In this document: one piece after another, positions 61,500 through 64,000 of the stretch | How the letters are laid out: each line of letters opens with the position of its first letter | How positions within the stretch are numbered: the first letter of the stretch is position 1 | Origin: an uncultured Chloroflexota bacterium | GTDB lineage: Bacteria; Chloroflexota; Dehalococcoidia; Lucifugimonadales; CAJXCD01 | Reading direction: 5' to 3' | Assembly: GCA_913051545.1 (NCBI GenBank) | Contig: CAJXCD010000002.1 | Span: 88,220 to 152,219 of the forward strand | DNA length: 64,000 nucleotides | Notes under the pieces: generated by a model | The model's input: only the letters and a program-made list of their open reading frames with translations | The model's database searches: none | What the model was told of the DNA's origin: nothing | Program-made: the position numbers and the translations under genes

Positions 61500-62513
61500 C
61501 TAATCTCCATTGACATTTTGGTCTAGGCCTCCAGCTCTTTCCATACCGGCTATTTCCCACCATTTAGCACCAGGAGGTTTTTCTAGTACTATTGGTTTTA
61601 GGAATTCAACCGACTTTTTAAGGCCTTCGTCGACGTCTATGTATTCAGATTCCATTTCCACTGATATAACGTGGTCATATCCTGTTAGTCGTAAAGTAGT
61701 TATGAATTCACGCCAAGTGACCGCACCATGGCCCCAACCAGCGAGTGTGTAAGTCCAAGAACGAGTTTCGGGCTGTTCGGTAGTTCCAGGGTCCATCAGG
61801 CCTTGGATACGTGAGTTATGTTTATGAATGATGGTGTCTTTCGCATGGACGTGCTGTATCAAAGATCCTAATTCACGGACTGCCTCTATCGGATCTATTG
61901 CCTGGTACCACATGTGAGATATGTCGAAATTACACGCCACAACATCACCTATTTCCTCACGTAGTCTTTTTAGAGAGCCGGGATTATGGATCATGTCTCC
62001 ACCGTGCATTTCAAAACATAGTGTCACTCCATGGTCTTTAGCAATTTTGCCATGTTCTTTCCAGTAAGGTATTAGTCTCTTTTCCCATTGCCATTCTAGT
62101 GTATCTCTCAAGTATGGCCACTCCGCGAAAGTTACCCAATTCGGGGACTTATCTCCCTCTGCTCCTTCCGGCAAACCGGATAAAAGGGTCATTCGGTTTA
62201 TACCAGCTAATTCCATGAATTTGCACGCTTTTCGAAACTCTAGTGCATATTGGGTAGATATATTTTTGTCAGGCATAAGGGGTGCCCCGTGGGCACCCAT
62301 GGCACTTATCTCTAGACTGTGTTTTTTGAAGGTGTCTTGCCATCTTTCAAGTTCACCTTTTTGAGATAAAAGTTTATCGATTTCGCAGAATTTTCTTCCC
62401 CACAAGCCCGCTATACCGACTTCTACTGCCTGAAACCCTAGGGCTTGTGCATATTGCAATCCTTCTTCGAAATCGAATTGCATTAAGTTTTGGGAAATCA
62501 CGCCTAGTTTCAT
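61500..62513 (-). CDS. Sugar phosphate isomerase/epimerase family protein
   Basis: A xylose-isomerase-like TIM barrel of 337 residues. Metal-binding motifs visible: LCFEMHGGDMIHNPG (Glu), CNFDISHMWYQ (Asp/His), HVHAKDTIIHKH and VISVEMESEY (Glu at the end). IolE/IolI/hydroxypyruvate-isomerase-like proteins have this pattern. The frame runs to 62591 but ATG at 62513 with GGAGAG 8 bases before is the likely start. Substrate: a sugar or inositol derivative, unknown. Confidence 0.87.
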   Translation of the reverse strand: MKLGVISQNLMQFDFEEGLQYAQALGFQAVEVGIAGLWGRKFCEIDKLLSQKGELERWQDTFKKHSLEISAMGAHGAPLMPDKNISTQYALEFRKACKFMELAGINRMTLLSGLPEGAEGDKSPNWVTFAEWPYLRDTLEWQWEKRLIPYWKEHGKIAKDHGVTLCFEMHGGDMIHNPGSLKRLREEIGDVVACNFDISHMWYQAIDPIEAVRELGSLIQHVHAKDTIIHKHNSRIQGLMDPGTTEQPETRSWTYTLAGWGHGAVTWREFITTLRLTGYDHVISVEMESEYIDVDEGLKKSVEFLKPIVLEKPPGAKWWEIAGMERAGGLDQNVNGD

Positions 62514-62550
62514 ACTATCATCTCTCCGGTACAATAATTTATAATTTGCC

Positions 62551-62739
62551 TTAATCGCTATGGCATTTCTTGTATTTCTTACCACTCCCACAGGGACATT
62601 TTTCGTTACGTCCTATCTTCTTGCCCTTAGCCGAATCATCAAATCGTAGTTGAGATTTCCTTCTTTCTTCGCAATTTGCGCAAGTACAAGCCGATGGATG
62701 GTCTTTGTACCAGTTGGTTCGTTCTTTTCCTATAACCAT
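62551..62739 (-). CDS. SEC-C motif zinc-binding small protein
   Basis: A 62-residue protein ending in [19 protein letters not shown], the SEC-C zinc motif found at the C-terminus of SecA and in many small proteins. A CTCANC cluster earlier may bind a second metal. ATG at 62739. It lies 37 bases upstream of the sugar-isomerase-like gene on the same strand, though its expression may be separate. Role unknown. Confidence 0.75.
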   Translation of the reverse strand: MVIGKERTNWYKDHPSACTCANCEERRKSQLRFDDSAKGKKIGRNEKCPCGSGKKYKKCHSD

Positions 62740-62796
62740 TTTATACCTGGTTGTCTAATTATTCTCACTGTCAAATTTTCTGTTAACATTCGTATT

Positions 62797-62816
62797 TATT
62801 ACAAATTATTGTAATA
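62797..62816. repeat. Inverted repeat upstream of the ribbon-helix-helix gene
   Basis: TATTACAA (62797-62804) and TTGTAATA (62809-62816) form an 8-bp inverted repeat with a 4-base spacer, 48 bases upstream of a gene for a predicted ribbon-helix-helix protein. RHH regulators bind such symmetric sites and often control their own gene, so this is a candidate autoregulatory operator. Confidence 0.5.
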
Positions 62817-62863
62817 GGTTCTCTGATCTATAGATACAGACAATAGTAAGTGAGGTTTGAGTT

Positions 62864-63055
62864 ATGCCGAAAGACAAGATTGATGTGAATCTGAAAATTG
62901 AGCGTGAACAATTGCAATGGATAGATTCGATAGCAGACGAGTACAAACTAAAGGATCAATCTAAAGTTATCAGGGTACTGATTGATTTTGCGATCAAAGA
63001 TGCAGATACTGATCTAGTATTTAGTAAAGAGAATTCTAGATGTATGTATTGCTAA
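62864..63055 (+). CDS. Ribbon-helix-helix (CopG/MetJ-like) protein
   Basis: A 63-residue protein with the RHH pattern: a short strand (KIDVNLKIE), helix A (EQLQWIDSIADEY) and helix B (SKVIRVLIDFAIKD). It would bind DNA as a dimer. The C-terminus ends in RCMYC, an unusual pair of cysteines that could bind metal or form a redox switch. ATG with GAGG upstream. No toxin gene is adjacent, so it is not a plain antitoxin. Confidence 0.72.
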   Translation: MPKDKIDVNLKIEREQLQWIDSIADEYKLKDQSKVIRVLIDFAIKDADTDLVFSKENSRCMYC

Positions 63056-63164
63056 TGAAGTAGAATTTAATGGAACAAGCCTCATTTATTTGATTGACAT
63101 CTATGTGACTTAAATGTACCGTTTTCGTTCAGTGTTTCGATTCAAAAAGAGGAGTTAGTTAATC

Positions 63165-63359
63165 ATGTCAACTTATACGTGTTCAAATTGCGACTTCGAA
63201 ATTAGTGGTATAAATTGTGGAAAATGTGGTTCCGAACTAGAGTATAAGGTTCTTACGAAAGATGACGGCAGTACTGTTAACGTGTCAGAGTGTCCCGATG
63301 GGTGCGGTAAAATCAAATCTCCTATGTGTTGCGGTGATGATATGGTAGCAGTTGGGTAA
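63165..63359 (+). CDS. Small zinc-ribbon protein
   Basis: A 64-residue Cys-rich protein with CSNC, CGKC, CPDGC and CC pairs, enough for two zinc sites. The first (CSNC...CGKC) resembles a zinc ribbon. ATG 63165 with GAGG upstream. Downstream of the RHH gene by 109 bases. The perfect TTGACA at 63094-63099 may be a -35, but the matching -10 (TACCGT) is poor. Function unknown. Confidence 0.65.
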   Translation: MSTYTCSNCDFEISGINCGKCGSELEYKVLTKDDGSTVNVSECPDGCGKIKSPMCCGDDMVAVG

Positions 63360-63500
63360 ATTGATATTTCTGACATAAACATTGTTTTGATCCGACCTTA
63401 ATTTTCTGAGTGATTTGTCGTTTTACAGATTACTCACTTGTTATTTCAAATTCTATCTTCTGGCGATTTGTAAGTGTCGGAATGGATTCGGAGATTTTTT

Positions 63501-64000
63501 GTGGCAAATCGTAAAAAGATAGCTGCTATTGTGACCACTTATTTCCCATATTCACATTCTGACCTTATAGTTTCCAAATTTGTTTCAGGATTCCCAACTG
63601 ACCAAGGTGTTATTCAGTCTGAAGTAGATTTAGTTTCAATATATATGGATCAACTTCACACTAGTGATGTTGGAGTTAGTGTCGCCGAGAAATATGGTGT
63701 CACGATCTATCCTAGTATTCGTGCTGCGCTCACATTAACTCCTCCCAGTGCCTATCATTGGCCAACTGCGCCTGATTGGAAGGTTGGTGAATTGTCAGTG
63801 GATGGGGTTCTGATTATTGGTGAACATGGTGATTATTCTGGTAACGAACGTCAGCAACAGATGTATCCTAGAAAATATTTCTTTGAGCAAATTATGGGTA
63901 TATTTGCTACTTCCGGGAGGTCGGTCCCAGTATTTAATGATAAGCATTTAGCTTACAATTGGTCCGATTGCGAATGGATATATAAAAGGTCTAAAGAGCT
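63501..64000 (+). CDS. Uncharacterised conserved protein, C-terminus cut by window edge
   Basis: The frame opens at GTG 63501, with GGAG 7 bases upstream, and is open for 166 codons to the window end. Visible: KIAAIVTTYFPYSHSDLIV, a strand-loop pattern, DGVLIIGEHGDYSGNERQQQ, and GRSVPVFNDKHLAYNW. From memory the GEHGxY and VFNDKH segments recur in large unannotated proteins of planctomycete and Chloroflexi-like genomes; this is not checked. The N-terminal part looks like a Rossmann-type fold. No known function. Confidence 0.6.
   Translation, partial: MANRKKIAAIVTTYFPYSHSDLIVSKFVSGFPTDQGVIQSEVDLVSIYMDQLHTSDVGVSVAEKYGVTIYPSIRAALTLTPPSAYHWPTAPDWKVGELSVDGVLIIGEHGDYSGNERQQQMYPRKYFFEQIMGIFATSGRSVPVFNDKHLAYNWSDCEWIYKRSKE

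Noticed and set aside
1..64000. CRISPR arrays, insertion sequences, rRNA genes, prophage modules
   Set aside because: None seen: no periodic 24-37 bp repeats, no transposase or integrase genes, no rRNA motifs.

Overview
The window is AT-rich (by eye near 40% GC) and looks like a chromosomal segment of a marine SAR202-like Chloroflexota bacterium (Dehalococcoidia side). That placement is an inference from gene content: several phytanoyl-CoA dioxygenase-like, DHDPS-like and Ldh/Mdh-like paralogues, an F420-type flavin/deazaflavin reductase, a transaldolase/glucose-6-phosphate isomerase pair of the type usually fused in Chloroflexi, and a nuo operon. No rRNA, CRISPR array, insertion sequence or prophage was seen; one tRNA (Thr, CGT) is present. 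TTG and GTG start codons backed by good Shine-Dalgarno (SD) sequences are common, so several starts were moved from the longest open frame.

Layout. 1-453: 5' part of a PAC2-family gene. 728-13773 (minus): a long energy operon nuoA-B-C-D-H-I-J-K-(small protein)-L-M-N, then nadK and an M20 peptidase. nuoE, nuoF and nuoG, the NADH-oxidising module, are absent here. 13774-14111: a divergent control region with a good nuo promoter and a 17-bp-stem inverted repeat. 14112-18898 (plus): isoprenoid operon (polyprenyl synthase, YjbQ, HpnC, HpnD, HpnE) making squalene. 18916-23348 (minus): PD40 lipoprotein, a VTT-domain membrane protein, and pxpA-B-C (5-oxoproline cleavage) behind a promoter whose spacer contains an inverted repeat. 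23598-25485 (plus): gamma, beta and biotin-carrier parts of a sodium-pumping decarboxylase, the gamma gene apparently starting at ATC. 25543-28293: transaldolase and glucose-6-phosphate isomerase. 28427-29372: two tandem cupredoxin lipoproteins behind a near-consensus promoter. 29601-31167: Ldh/Mdh-family dehydrogenase, GYD protein, tRNA-Thr.

31174-62513 is a mostly minus-strand catabolic region: metallophosphoesterase, nitroreductase, three phytanoyl-CoA dioxygenase-like proteins, a large transketolase-like enzyme, a PIG-L deacetylase with a changed catalytic motif, five DHDPS/N-acetylneuraminate-lyase-type paralogues (one without the Schiff-base lysine), a second Ldh/Mdh enzyme, a SelA/DgaE-like PLP enzyme, an HpcH/HpaI aldolase, an MFS exporter-like transporter, amidase, aldo/keto reductase, class IV aminotransferase, amidohydrolase, a degenerate metallo-beta-lactamase-fold protein and a sugar-phosphate isomerase/epimerase-like protein. 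TypA/BipA is the one clear housekeeping gene inside it. Together they suggest breakdown of oxidised sugar acids, amino acids and other small carboxylates; the substrates cannot be read from sequence. 62551-63359 holds three small Cys-containing proteins (SEC-C, ribbon-helix-helix, zinc ribbon), and the window ends inside an uncharacterised gene.
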